Positions 22,831 to 36,100 of a stretch of 64,000 nt of DNA are shown here, one piece after another; positions within the stretch are counted from its first letter, which is position 1; every line of letters starts with the position of its first letter. The position numbers were made by a program, and so were the translations under genes. Location of the stretch: assembly GCA_036023115.1 (NCBI GenBank), contig JAYKKT010000064.1, forward strand, positions 6,624,001 to 6,688,000, given 5' to 3'. Under the pieces are notes generated by a model. It ran no database searches. It saw only the letters and a list, made by a program, of their open reading frames with translations, and had not been told where the DNA came from. This stretch comes from Brasenia schreberi (lineage: Eukaryota; Streptophyta; Magnoliopsida; Nymphaeales; Cabombaceae).

Positions 22831-23585
22831 ACAACTAATGTACCTCCGACTTAACAAAGACAGAATATATGGAATGTAAGTTCATTTGGTTACTTCAGAG
22901 GACATAGAAATTAAAATTGGCACACATTGCATTCCTCAAAAAGAAAGTTTTAAATACCTAGGGTCAATTTTTCAGAGTGACGGAAGAATTGATGAAGATG
23001 TTACACATAGAATTAATGCTGGTTGGTTAAAATGGAGAGGGGTATTCTTTGTGATAAGAAGATAGCATTAAAATTAAAAGGTAAATATTATAGAGCAGAA
23101 ATTAGGCAAAAGATAAATATTATAGAGCAGAAATTAGGCTTGCCATGTTTTATGGTTCTGAGTGTTGGACAATTAATCATCAACATGTACAAAAGATGTC
23201 TGTGACAGAAATGAAGATGTTGAGATGGATGAGTGGTCATACAAGAAAAGACCGTATACATAATGAGGTTATTAGAAACAAATTAGGAGTGACACCAATA
23301 GAGGATAAAATGAGAGAACATCGTTTAAGATTGTTTGAACATATAGAAAGAAGATCAAAAGAAGAACCTTTAAGAAGGTTAGAAAAACTAAATTTGGAAA
23401 ATATTAAAAGAAGTAGAGGACGATTACAAAAGTGTTGGAAAGAAACAATAAAGAATGATCTAGCTTATTGGGAGTTAACTGCTAACATGGCACACGATAG
23501 GGATACGTGGAAACAAAGAATCCATGTAGCCGACCCCGTCTAGTATGAGAAAAGGCTTAGTTGTTGTTGTTACAACTAATCTACC
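22831..23585 (+). mobile_element. RTE-type LINE 3' part with near-perfect target-site duplication
   Basis: The insert at 22845-23571 starts in the segment matching [12 protein letters not shown] and runs to the family 3' end with GTTGTTGTTGTT. Direct repeats ACAACTAATGTACC (22831-22844) and ACAACTAATCTACC (23572-23585) differ at one base. 23145-23543 is an open stretch of 132 residues covering the C-terminal domain. A 32-base segment around ATTATAGAGCAGAAATTAGG is duplicated in tandem at about 23080-23140. Confidence 0.92.
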
Positions 23586-24840
23586 CTAAGGTTTTCATTT
23601 GGTTGTATGATACAAATACATAAAATATTCAGGGTTACTATTCATACCCTTTTTTACTAAACATATATCCTTTTCATTCTTTTTTCTAAAATTACTCTTT
23701 TTTCCGTTTCTCTATTTCATTCTTTTCCTTCGCAAACCATCTTCTAACAAATGCGCCCACTGTGCATAGTGTTGCGCTCATAGCACAGCTTTGCTTTGAA
23801 AAGAACTTACATTAACTGCATCTCACGCTCGGTAATAAAGGGTGATGCGGTTCACTCGTGTCATCTTCTAGATAAAGATGCGCTCCCTTTGTGCTTTTCC
23901 TCAAATAGTGTGTGATGAATGTGTTTGTTCTTTAAATAAAACATGTTTTAAATACGTCCCATCAGTGGTCACAGTTTTCTCGCTTGGTTCTAAGTATATG
24001 TAGTAATCAACTTTTTATAACTTCATTTTCTATCAATTGTGAGATTCATCTTGAGATTCAGATAAAAGTTGGATAAAAGTTGAAGAGATTGAGATCAAAA
24101 GATCAAAAAATTCGAGGAAGTTTTCAAAAAGAATTGAAGAGGACAAGATTAGATTTATAGAGAGAGTGAACTATTAAAAAGAGAACAAGACTAAAAGAGA
24201 TGTCATATAGAAGAAGATTGAAAAAGCTTGTTGAGAGAAAAGGTAAGATACAGGAAGATCGGAAAAGGTTGTTGAGAGAAAAGGAGAAGCCAACTGCATG
24301 TAGCTGGATCGACGGGAGGAGGAGAAGTCGGTGAGTACAGAGAGGAAGAAAGGGAACGGTGTGTACGAATAGTAGTTATGTAATATTTACTGTACAGTTT
24401 ATGCTTATATATTGTGTTTTTGGACCCCCATGATTTTGGGGTTGATGTATCTTGCACTTACATCCCATTGAAGCAAGTCAAACTCAAAAGTGTTCAATCT
24501 TGCTAGGAAAGTCAAATATAAAGCTTTGCTTGTTAAACATAACCAAAGCTCTAATTTTGTGTGGACTTTCATTGTTCAATAAATTGAAAGTTAGCTTTCT
24601 TATGCAATCTTTATGGTAAGACACTTGAACCATCAAGAACATAAACCCATCCAACTATTTAGTTTGCATGTTTTTCTAGGAAATGTATAGTGACTTATCT
24701 TATGATTAAAACTATAGTAATATGAAGTTAAGGCAAAGGTAAAAATATATTTTTTGTTATATGTGTTGTAATTCATAAGTAATGATATTTTCTAACTTCT
24801 AAGTAAATTGTATTCTTTATTTTGTTTTCTTTATAGACAA
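23586..24840. other. No gene recognised
   Basis: AT-rich sequence. 24040-24260 is purine-rich, with repeated GAAGAG/AAAAG words. No coding region supported. Confidence 0.45.
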
Positions 24841-24842
24841 AT

Positions 24843-25138
24843 GTAAAGAGATGTAAGAAAGGTAATGAAGGTGTCATATGACCCACTTAACTACGAAAAT
24901 ATTGATATTCTTGATGATTGAGTCAAAAAATAAGAGTCTCCTATTATTTTAGAGGATGTTGAGCAATAAAAGTAGAAGCAAAGATTAGAGTTGGCGATTA
25001 AGACACATAATTGGATGACCCAATTTTGGAGGAAGAGAAGGGAAGTGCAGTTGGCGAAGATGAAGATGATGATGACAATGACACTGATTATAATGCTTAT
25101 AATGTATTTGTTGATTATGATTCACGTTTTGTGAAATA
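24843..25138 (+). pseudogene. Possible hAT transposase C-terminal remnant
   Basis: Pieces in shifting frames read DPLNYENIDILDDW, then LDDPILEEEKGS, then an acidic EDEDDDDNDTDYNAYNVF tail ending at a TAA at 25136-25138. Plant hAT transposases often end in a DP...I...DW block followed by an acidic tail, which is the basis of this weak call. Stops interrupt it throughout. Confidence 0.3.
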
Positions 25139-27530
25139 AAACAATGAAATTGGACTATTGTAGTTTATAACTTTGTATTTGTGTTATGTAATAAATTGTA
25201 ATCATAACTTTGTAAGCTTTTAAAAGCTTGTTAGTATATTGTTAACTTTTTAACCTTTTTACTCTCGCTTGTAGGCTTGTAGTCTCATGGTATTAGTTTA
25301 TTGATCGTGAAAATGTTATTTTTTGTTTCATTTTGATTGTGTTCTCTGCCACTTGGTTACCTTTTTTTTAATTTCATTTTTTATTTTTTGGATTTTTATG
25401 AGTTACAAAACAATTAAATTTTTAATATATCATAATGTATTGTATAGTATGGCACAATTACCGTGTATCGGTGTCATGTATGATACGGGCACCAATACGC
25501 TAATTACAACCTTGGTCCCAATGGCTAGTAATACAACCCCCGAGCTTGATGCGCCTTCAGCCCCTGCAGCAGCACTTGGCCCTTGAGGGCCAGTCCCAAA
25601 AGGCCCTTAAGGTGGTACTGTTGGGTATTAAAGTCCCAACAAGCTATTACATGTTAACAATATTGTCATTTGGTGTAAACTCTTCAAGTCAATTGAAGGG
25701 TTATAGGTCAGTCTTAATTCATGCATCCAACCCCACTTAGTGTGGGAAAAGCTCAGCTTGCATTAAACGTAAATGGTTAAGAATGCAATTCTGTAGTTTA
25801 TGGTGGTAAAATTGGAAGTAGACACCTAAGTTCCCCCTCTCAGACAAATATGTGCCGAAGTTACTTGTCTGTGCTTGACAGAGAGCCTTTTAGTTACACT
25901 GGTAGGACAGACTTCAAAGGTCACTGGTGTTGTAGGCTAAGTTAAAAAACCAACAGTTCTGTCTATATATGGTAAGGATCCATGTTGCATTTGACACATA
26001 AATTGAAGGAGAAGAAAACGATTCATTTTGGATTGTGTATAAGGGATAATTAGGTATATCAGAACAATTTTGAAAAGTCTTAAGAAGAATGGTTCAACTA
26101 GGAGTATGGAGGACGCTTGCAAAGATCTTTCTGACATTATTTGCAGAAAATGGGTGAGTGGCTCCCTGCAGCTCTTGGTATGCTGCTTTGGTCAATTCTC
26201 ATCTTCAGGGTCTTCATAATTGAGTGGTAAAGCACTTGCATGAGTTACCTTCTCTGGGTTCTCATAGTTGTTGAACTTCTTGTACTGACTCTATCATTTG
26301 GGTGTTCAGGGCTGCAGATGCGTTGAATGCAAAAAGTACACTCCTTATGCTTTCAAACTGATGTCTTCTCCTGTCAGACTTTGTGAGAGTTAATAATTTC
26401 TTTTCCTCTTTTTTAATACTGTTCTATGTTAAAGTATGAGAGAAGTTAACCTCTTGGTTACTATTATATAAGCCATTCTCTATGCTTGTCTTTGGAATTC
26501 ATGGGTATCATGCCAGACTTTTTTAATATTTCAATCAAATTTGATGCTTTTGTGTTTATAGATTAACTGTTAATTGTTTTCATGTTGCAAGCATTCATAC
26601 ACCACCTTTATTGTAAAAGCTCATTAAAAAAAGAAGATATATGGTACAGTACAATATATATATATATATATATATATACGTGTATGATAAATCCATAATA
26701 CTCTCCTATGTCCTAAGATACGGACTGATACAAAAGTCACTTGTGATGCAGGGGTGTACCATATCGAAATTTGTATATACTGTATCTGAGCATTAACTGA
26801 AGCAAAAGTCTCGTGAAAACCGGGTCCACAGTTTAGTTTATGGTAGTAACAATCAACAAAAAGGGAGTTAGCTGAATGCAAGTTTGTTGAGTTTGTTATG
26901 GTTCTATTGCTTGTTCTTACTAATGGCTAATAAAAAGAAATAAACCCATGGACAGCTATGTTGTAGGGATATGTTATGGTTAATATTCCCTTGTTCTACT
27001 GGTTTTTATTTTCTCTGTTATCGACCAATTATTATTTTTTAGTTGAATGACTTGAAAAAAGCTGTGTTTCTAGTTTTATGAGTTTCAATCAATCACATAT
27101 ATATATATATATATATATTTACATATATATAACCTTTCGGACCCTCTTTGATGAATGATCATGGATATAACAACACACTGTTCACATGAGGGACCCCACC
27201 ACTTGACAATTACGGCACATTGCCGGTACGGTTCTTGATCAAGGACAATTAAACGGCCTTGTGAAAGACCCTACTATTCCTGTGATATATATATTTATAT
27301 GTACGATGTATGTATGTAGGTAGTCGTGTTTCAGCAGCCATGGTTTTTGATATTGTCCCGTACTTGTAACTGTCCTGCATCCTCGTGATCTAGATTGGAT
27401 CTACGGTCTTTCTCTAATAGGACTAAAATTAGTGGTGTCCAAGTCGGAAGTACTGGACGGGTGACTTAGGTCGTATTTCTCAAACATCTTCTTTTGAGAT
27501 TAACAAGCTAGGAAGCAATCAGATACACTA
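25139..27530. other. No gene established
   Basis: Mostly AT-rich, with (TA)n tracts at about 26655-26680 and 27095-27118. A possible exon, SMEDACKDLSDIICRKW, ends at a good GTGAGT donor near 26154, but I found no partner exon or family match. Confidence 0.4.
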
Positions 27531-27533
27531 CAA

Positions 27534-27839
27534 TCACCATGGTAGCGCTATCCTACGATAGAGAATTACTGCAGCTAGTTCCCCTTCCCCTTTGGCTTCG
27601 TTCAGTAGGATGGATTGCAGAACTGGGGGATGAAACCAGGTCATGAGGTGATCAAATTGAGGTGCTCTTCTAGCCAACTTGTGCACTGCTGCCTTCGGAA
27701 CTCGCTCAACCCCGAGGAATCTAATTCCTTGAATGCTACTGCTTATAGTTTGGCATTTCTCCAGGAAGCTTTCCAGCTCCGGTAAATTCTGATAACTGGA
27801 TGCAATGCTGTTGAAAACAGTCTGATTGTCCATCTCCAT
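27534..27839 (-). pseudogene. Orphan plant RNase H-like domain fragment
   Basis: The 101-residue stretch has the plant RVT_3/RNase H-like pattern: MDNQTVFNSI (with the conserved Asp), LPELESFLEKCQTIS, IRFLGVERVPKAAVHKLARR. Such domains occur in LINE-derived and free-standing plant proteins that often cannot be assigned. The frame extends upstream of the ATG, and no RT is adjacent, so this is a detached fragment. Confidence 0.6.
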
Positions 27840-28106
27840 ATCAACGTTAGATAGGTGCTGCTCTCATTTGTTAGTAGTTAGTACAGGACGGTTTAAGCCC
27901 AAGCAGATTAATCTCAAAGATAAAACTGTGAGCATTGGCTCATCTGATCATCTTAATTCGTCTTGTGCACCTTTCCCCTATTGGACACTGTAATTTGAAT
28001 GAGATGCATCACATTTATTTATGGTTCTGCATATGGGCATGATCCTAATCCTGCCACTTTTTCCATTCTTAATGTGACCAACTCATTGTTGCGGGTACTT
28101 GTTCAG

Positions 28107-28482
28107 ATGCGAGTTCGTCGGCCAGAAATATGCCCTTGCAACCGAGTCAGAAGCAAAGGGACGTTATCAGCTCACTGATGCGGACCTGCAGAACCTCCCT
28201 TTTAAAGAAGTTAAGCTAAAGAAGTTTCCCATATACTTCTTCCTGAGGTCATCTATTGAATCAATTGCCAGTGAAAAGAGGCTTCTTCTCCACAAAGATG
28301 AAGATGAACCAACCGAGACATGTGAGACTGATGAAGCGAGTCCTCATGCCGAAAGATGTGGGCAGAGCGATGATTCAGAAGAGAACATGAGCCAACCCTT
28401 AACTAATCAAGAAAAGAAAGCTTTGAGGAAGGAACACAAACTCTCTGTTAAGCGTGAAAAGCGAGAGAAACGTAAAGGCTAA
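28107..28482 (+). pseudogene. Orphan exon resembling XPA C-terminal domain
   Basis: After a TTGTTCAG acceptor-like site, an open stretch reads RCEFVGQKYALATESEAKGR, YQLTDADLQNLPFKE, then an acidic part and a basic tail KKALRKEHKLSVKREKREKR ending at TAA. The ESEAKGRYQLTDADLxxLPF block resembles the DNA-binding C-terminal domain of XPA-type repair proteins. I found no upstream exons (zinc-finger part) in the window, so it is either the last exon of a gene with distant exons or a fragment. A second readable stretch, SVGYYSSQLKSKSPSKWIKE, lies at 28625-28690 in another frame. Confidence 0.4.
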
Positions 28483-28970
28483 GGGCGACACACTGTCGGG
28501 GAGAGTAGTAATGCAGTTGAAAACTATGGCATCGGTTCGGAAGGGTTGAGAAGCAGGTTCAAAAAGGACTGGTAAGACTAAGAGAGATCATGTTTCACAG
28601 AAGACAGGGTATCAAGGAGAAGACTCTGTTGGTTATTACAGTTCTCAGCTGAAGTCAAAGTCACCAAGTAAATGGATCAAAGAGAGGGAGAGGATAGAAA
28701 GAGAACTAGGCACTTGTGCTATTTCTGCATTGGAATTGGCATGAATGAGGAGATGATACAACCTGATTAGCCCACCAATCTTCCCTTATTCTTATGTATT
28801 TAGGTGTTCAATACATACCTTAATAGTCTAGAAAGCTAACTTATTTACTCTTTTCTATTTCACGACACAATGAGAGAAATGTAAGTTGGAAAAGGGAAAT
28901 GATTTCTGATGTATGTTATCCTTCTTCTTAATGCCTGCCCACATACTATAATGGGCCATCTGCCAGTCAC

Positions 28971-29010
28971 ACACACACACACAAGCCGCAGGGGGGGGGG
29001 GGGGGGGGAA
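28971..29010. repeat. (AC)n tract and poly-G run
   Basis: A short (AC)n run is followed by about nineteen consecutive G residues and then a GAGAGA-rich stretch. Long G homopolymers are rare and prone to error. Confidence 0.9.
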
Positions 29011-29454
29011 GAGAGACAGAAGGAGAGAGATTACTGATTAAAAGGTAATGAGTTTGATACAGAGAGAGAGAGAGAGAGGCAAAATGAATAACAATCTATT
29101 CGAAGGTAATGAGTTTGACACCAGTTGTGCTGCTTGTGCATATCTAGTATGGTCTGCCTAACCTCGAAGTTTGTTAATTGACACAATCTGGTACTTTTAG
29201 GAGGAGAAAAGCGCCGCATGGAAAAATTTTAGGTGACCTTGGATTTTGACAAGCATATCTTGCTTGCCCTTAGGGGAATTGCCCCATTTGACACCAACGA
29301 TAACTAAGTCAAATGCACGTTTTCATCTCACAGGACACAGCATGTTGACACGCCTAAATAACACGTCCACAATTATTATTTTTTTGGAAAACTAGATGCA
29401 CATGAACCCAATGAACATTGGTGTGAAAACTCAGGTGTCTATAGATGTTTTCAC

Positions 29455-29632
29455 CATCATGACCGGTCTCAATTTCGGATAAAAGAGGAGGGTTGTGTTA
29501 GGCTTTCGAAAGTTTGTCGGACATATTTACGAATTATAGAAATTATGATAGGGCTATGTGAAAACAAAGAATCTATAAAGCTGACCTCATCTAGTATGGA
29601 AAAAGACTTAGTTATTGTTGTTGTTATCATAA
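29455..29632 (+). mobile_element. Short retroposon with RTE-LINE-like 3' tail
   Basis: It shares with 37467-37647 the sequence starting CATGACCGGTC, then AAAGAGGAGGGTTGTGTTAGG, ATTATGATAGGGCTATGTG and the LINE-like end GACCTCATCTAGTATGG to GTTGTTGTTG. No target duplication was seen for this older copy. Confidence 0.6.
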
Positions 29633-29902
29633 AACATTATTTTTTTTCAAAACTCAGTATATTAAGAATTCTTGTGCAATATATGTGAAGACTAGCGCGG
29701 TTCCAGTCTTACACTGTTACCGGGTTGTTCCCATATTTTTTATCCGTGTCCATTTTGTGTCAACTTGATACAACATTAAACGATTCGGGTCTGAGTTGAC
29801 TTTGACCTCAAAGTAATTTACTTCCCGACGATCGACGGGTAGAGAGAGAGAGAGGTTCTATTTCTCTCACCAAACTCCACAATTCGAAACGAAGGAAGAT
29901 CT

Positions 29903-29903
29903 A

Positions 29904-29980
<77 letters not shown>
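29903..29980. repeat. (TG)n(AG)n compound microsatellite
   Basis: About eleven TG units followed by a long AG run. It ends about 135 bases before the fucosyltransferase start codon, so it may be in the promoter or 5' UTR. Confidence 0.95.
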
Positions 29981-29981
<1 letters not shown>

Positions 29982-30114
29982 CTATTTCTCGTACCAAACT
30001 CCAAAATTCGAAGCTTAAGGAAGATCGTTGAGGCGATGGTACTGTTCTCTGTTTTTTTAGTGGTATTCCTATTCCTTTTTAGATTGGATTGATCGGGAAG
30101 TTTGAACGGCTAAG

Positions 30115-33100
30115 ATGGCGGTGATCCCTCTGCGAGCGGCACCACCATCGTCGGATGGGAGGAGGTTGAGGACCATCCTGATTCCCCTTCTGTTGGTGGC
30201 CATCTTCCTCGCAGAGGTTTCGTTTCTGAGTCGTCTGGACATGGTCAAGAACGCTGACGTGATGCAGTCGTGGACAGAGTCCTTCTATTCTTCTTCTTCC
30301 TCTTTCCGTTCTTCTTCCTTGACTCATTTGGGTATTGATGAATTGGGTCCCGAGAACTGCGAAGAGTTGTTAGAAAGGGAGGACGCCGTCCCCTACTCGA
30401 GGGATTTTGACGTCGACCCCATTTGGATTTTGGGAGGTGAGAAGGTTGGTGTTTTCTATTTTTTATCCAATTTCCACTATTTATTTTGGCATTCCGTTTG
30501 TTTGATTGCAATTAGTTGAGATTATGATCGTGGTTGCTGATAATGAGATTGTGAATGCATTACTGCAACCATTGATGATGCTCATTCTTCTTCTTTAGGT
30601 TAGACTTTGTGAATTTCTCATTTACCATTGCGTGAGGAGTCGATATGGGGCTGTTCTTTCACTGGACTGATGCTACTTTCTTGTTATGTAATTTGTTTTG
30701 GTTCAACCATTGAGATACCGAACTTCAAAATTTATTTTCACGAGGCCAGTGTGAAGTTAAATGTTTAGCAATAGAAAAGATAAAACACGATCTTGCTTTT
30801 TCGAAGTTAAGGTGGATATGACCCCTAGATAGATCAAAATGGCAGTGAAGAATCCACATGATTGGATAGCTTTCTGTGAGCCCTCTTAAGGAACAGGGAA
30901 CTAAGAGCCTCTATCCAATTTCAATAACCACTGCTTCACTTATCATCTCATTGAGTAAGCTGCAGATCATCAACTGTCTTTTGTTGGCATGTTTCCTCAC
31001 CCAGGCATTGAGACTGAACGTCATTTTTGCAAAGTATTATTTCCATTTATTTCCTGTTATAGTTGTATGTGTGTATTACTCATTCTTTCTCTACATGTCC
31101 AGGAATATAAATCATGTGCAGTTCCATGCATTTTTGGACCTGGCCAGAAGGCTGGGAAGAAAGCTGATGCTGCTTTTGGAAGAGATCCTGGTGCAGATAA
31201 TCATATTGTTCGTTCCATGGAATCTTCCCACTACTATCCCAATCTGAACATTGATAATGCGAAACGGTAGGTAAGCACAGTATGGATTTACTATCAATTC
31301 TGGTCGCTTATTTTATGGTGCCAATAGTAGGTGCCATATCTATACTTGGAACCTAATGGTGTGTGCTATTTATATATTCTGGTAAATCAAAGCAAATTTC
31401 TGTTTAGGTTCACATTTTGCAGTTTATATCGTCTTCTGTTGTATTCAGAAAATATTTTATATGCTTTTTCATTTTTGTACTGGTAGACCGAGTAAATTCT
31501 GTTGAATGAGGTTCACATTTTGCATTTTTTATATTTTCAGCACTACCTTAGGTCCTTAACCACAACGAAGCCTTTTCCCACATTTTTTGGTGATGACTAA
31601 CATCTACTTTAGCTGCCATTTTTGACCCGCATTTAGATCCAGAAGGGCAAGACAATGCATGTTTTGTGGTTTTGTTCCAATGGATTTTACGCCTGGACCT
31701 TTTCTAGTGCGCAATGTCTTCATATTTTCACGCTAGAGTATCCTGTGACTAATAGCAAAACTACCTTAATCATGACTTTCTGATGTTATTTATTTTTCAT
31801 GTCATGCTGACTTTTCTCAAATAACCTTATATCAAGCAAACTTTTCTTTCTATTGCCACATATCAATGTTAACATCTCCGTTGTTACCCCAAACATCTTC
31901 TAGATGTGCTAGCAGTGGGCCCTTCAACATTCATTGCCGTACAGTGTTGCTCTTAACGTTGCTTATACTGTTCATCTTCCAAATTGATTGGCATATTGTT
32001 GTCAAAGAAACATGTGGTGGACCTCTCTATTTTATCAAATCTGCATTTGTGGCATATGCGACATCACCATCAATATTTCTATCTTGTTGAACTATTGACT
32101 CTATGTTTGTCATAATGAACTTGCATTTACCTTTTTATCATCAATGTCGTTCATCATAATGGACTTGCATTTTATGTAGTCGGTGTTTGTTCCACTAAGT
32201 AGAAATCCCTTAACTTTTCAAATTCTTTACAGATCTCAAGTTCCCTATTGACCTCTCCCTTATCCATTAAAACAGTCACATTCAAATAACATGTACATGA
32301 CACTTCATCTCAAATGTAGTCATTGATTCTTCATGACTAAATGAAAGAGATATTTGCCCAGCACTACCCTCTGATGTAGGCTGACATTAATATAAAAATA
32401 ATTAGTTATCTTGGATGAGTCCTTCCTAAGTTGTTCTTAGTAAGATTGATTTACAAAATTTGCGCTTCTTTCTTGTCTAAAATTCTCCACATAATATCCC
32501 TTTCAACAATATATGCCTTTCCCAAGACAGTCAATGCCATATGTGGGTCCTTTTCTTAGCTTTTATGTGGGTGCTTTGATAAATGCAGAGATCTTCCATG
32601 TGTAGAAGAAAATTGGTTCTCTATTATACCAAAGACTTGCCTTAACCTCCCTTATATTAGTCTTTCTTCGTAAAGTTTCATGATATGACTTATGTAGTGT
32701 TTGTATGTATTGGTAGTAATTGTAGTATATGGCATAAAGCAGCAGTCATGATTTATGATATGATTCAACATTATGTCACAAGTTGACTATCTTAATGTAT
32801 TGTGTTACATTTATGATGGGATTATGTCAAGACAACTATTTCTGGAAACCTAGTTAGTTTCTTCTTCTTTTTCAAAAGATTTATTTCTGTTTTTGTGATA
32901 AACTATTGTATCTAGCGTAGCATATCATACTGTCATGCTTGGTCAATACTGGCAATGATATGTTATTTACTACACTTGACTCATCAACTCTGTCTTTTAT
33001 GATAGACTATGATATCTAGTGTAGTGAATCATATCGTGACACTTGATCGATACTAGCATTGATATGTTACTACACTTGGCTCATTCTACTAAATACCACT

Positions 33101-36100
33101 CTATTTTAGAAAGTAGGGCTGTCCATCCTTAAAGAGTTGGCCTATAAAGGTTCACCATGTTTTGTATTTACACATGCAACTGTGAAAATGTAATGCTGCA
33201 TTTACTTGACCAATTATCTTTCATGTACTTGAGCATTTGACATATTAGACGCTCTTGCACCTGAAAATTCTCCACTTTTTGTAGATGAGGTGGATTTTCC
33301 ATAATTTGCATTTCACATCTGACAAGTACTTTATTTTGCATGCCACAGGATAGGATACAGTATTGTAATGACAACCAGCCTCTCCTCAGATGTTCCTGTT
33401 GGCTATTTTTCATGGGCTGAGTATGATATTATGGCACCTGCACAGCCAAAGACAGAGAAGGCCATTGCTGCTGCCTTTATATCTAATTGTGGAGCTCGAA
33501 ACTTCCGTTTAGAGGCCTTGAATATGCTTGAAAAGGACAACATTAGCATAGATTCTTATGGTGCATGCCATCGGAATAAGGACGGGAATGGTGTGAATAA
33601 GATTCTTGATAATTTGATAGATGCTCTTAGTTATCTAATGTGGAAATTTAAGTGACATGATGGTGCTTGGATCTCTAGTTCCATTTATGCTTTCAGCATG
33701 GAAATTTGACTGACTTGATAATACTTGGTATTCTAGTTTTACTGCACTGTTTTGCTTGCTAGGTTGCAAGCACTGAAGCATGCCACAGAACAAATTTCTA
33801 TTGCATCGGCGTAGGTGACTGTGTAATTTATTATTAATGTAAGAAGCTTATGGTTTTTTATCACGTACAGTCTTTGTGGGAGATTTTGTGCTTTTAGCTC
33901 TATTTGTAATATTTCTCATCTTAACTAGGGTGGGCTGTTTGTTGAAAAATAGACTTGGATCTAGACCTATTTAGATTTGTTCAGGTCTGGATCCAAGAGG
34001 AGATATCAGGAAAAATATCTTTACTATAGGGGCATTTCAGTCTTTTATTTTTTTATATTATAAATTGTTAACCCACTAGGGTTACCATGAGTTTTTGGTA
34101 TGTGAAAGAAAAGAAAGAGTGAGAGAGAAGCAACCGGCTACTAAGAAACAATCGTGTCCCCTTCCTCTTCAATCTCCTCTAGTATTCACTATATTGTGTT
34201 GTAATATTATTTTGAGGAAAATCAATATGGTATTAGGGCCTAATCGGTGGGATTAGGAGTTTTTTTTCTTTCACTGGACTGGCTGATGTGAAGGAGATCA
34301 AGCAGTGGTGTAGATCGTGCGCGTGTAGTGCAAATATGAATAATCTTTCGTGAAGTGCATGAGAAGGGGGAACTGTCTAGAGTAACGGGGCAACTAAGTG
34401 GTTGACTACTCAGTTTCGCTGAGTAGCAAAAAAAGAGAAGGCTTCCAAAGTACGAACATCAAATTGGATGGAAGAATTATCTTTAATGAGCACGATCTGT
34501 TGAACTTGCAATCGTGGCAAGAGGAAGGTGGGGGTATCTCACCTGAGAAATCCCTCGACCAAGTGATGATTTAACTTACTTAAGGTGGCGAAAAGAAAAT
34601 ACATTAGTTAGTGCATGGTTGATTCAATCCATGAATCCAACTATAGGAAGTATCTTTATGTTTCTTGAATTGACTCTTGATATTTGGAAGGCATTCATAT
34701 GCTCAGAGGAAAAATATTGTGAAAAATACGAAACCATAAAAAAGGTACGCATATGTTGTCAAGGAGGAAGACCAATAATAAGTGAATATTAATTATTATG
34801 GTGAACTCATAGGTCCTTAGGAAGAGTTAGAATTCTTTTCCAAAACCAAATGTTATACGTGTAAAAGAGAATACAACGAGGAATTCGAGGAACGAAAAGT
34901 GTTTGATTTATTATGGGGAATATCATCTTAGTTTGAGATTGTCAAAAATAATATTTTAAGTAGGAAAGAACTTCTACCTCTTAGTACAGTTACTCCCTAT
35001 TATTGAGAGAAGAAGACATGAAAAACCTTGAAAAAGAAGGTAAGATAAGAACTCAAAATACAACATTTGTGGAATAAAACCCTACTTCTGGACATCGAGG
35101 TAAGGGAGCATTTGGTGGCAGAGGTAGAGGTTGATCACATCCAATGTTAGATGAGAAAGACATTGAAATATTCACATTGTGGTGAGTCTTAGCATACAAA
35201 AGAAACATGTTGGGATCAGGTGGGTCGATCCAATTTCAATCACAATAAGACATACTAAAGTGATACTGGTGATAAAGCAACTCATGAGAAGACTCGTTAA
35301 TAGTAAAAGGAGATTAGAAGAGATTGGGATTAGATTGGCTGATTCACGGGCCACATCTTCTTCCTGAGGCAACTATGACATACCCCTTCTCGTTTATGGC
35401 TATGGGTAATGTGTGTTCTTCTCGATCAAGATTATGGGTATTGATTCAGGTGCTATACCATATGATGGGACATATGAAACATTTCTATGAATATGAGATG
35501 ATGCATGAAAAAATGGAATTAAGTTGGTTGATGGCTCCTATACTCGTGTCCTGCATGTCCCTAGCTTTTTAATTAATTTGTTGTTCATATATGCCCTAAC
35601 TAGAAATCTAAATTACTATTAATCTTTTGGTTTACTGGTTGTTTATTTGAGGAACCGAAGTTGGGGAGGATATTTGGCATGGGTAGCACGAAGAAATGAC
35701 TCTATTTCTATGAGTAGATAAGGAGGACTAAGACAGAAGCTGTATCCACCTTCATGGCTTCAAACCAACAACAACAACAACTAAGCCTTTTCCCATACTA
35801 GACGGGGTCGGCTACATGGAATCTTTGTTTCTACAGATCCCTATCGTGTGCCATGTTAGCAGTTAACTCCTAATAAGCTAGATCATTTTTCTCTTTTAAT
35901 ACTTTCCAAATTTAGTTTTGCTAACCTTCTTACAAGTTCTTCTTTTGATCTTCTTTTTATATGTCCAAACCATCTTAAACGATGTTCTCTCATTTTATCC
36001 TTTATTGGTGCCACTCCTAATTTGTTTCTAATAACCTCATTATGTATACAGTCTTTTCTTGTATGACCACTCATCCATCTTAACATCTTCATTTCTGTCA

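Noticed and set aside
33591..33655. Possible extension of fucosyltransferase exon 3 (the frame stays open to 33655)
   Set aside because: The next exon at 40854 continues the family sequence exactly ([16 protein letters not shown]) from the GTGTGA donor at 33591, so the open extension is intronic.
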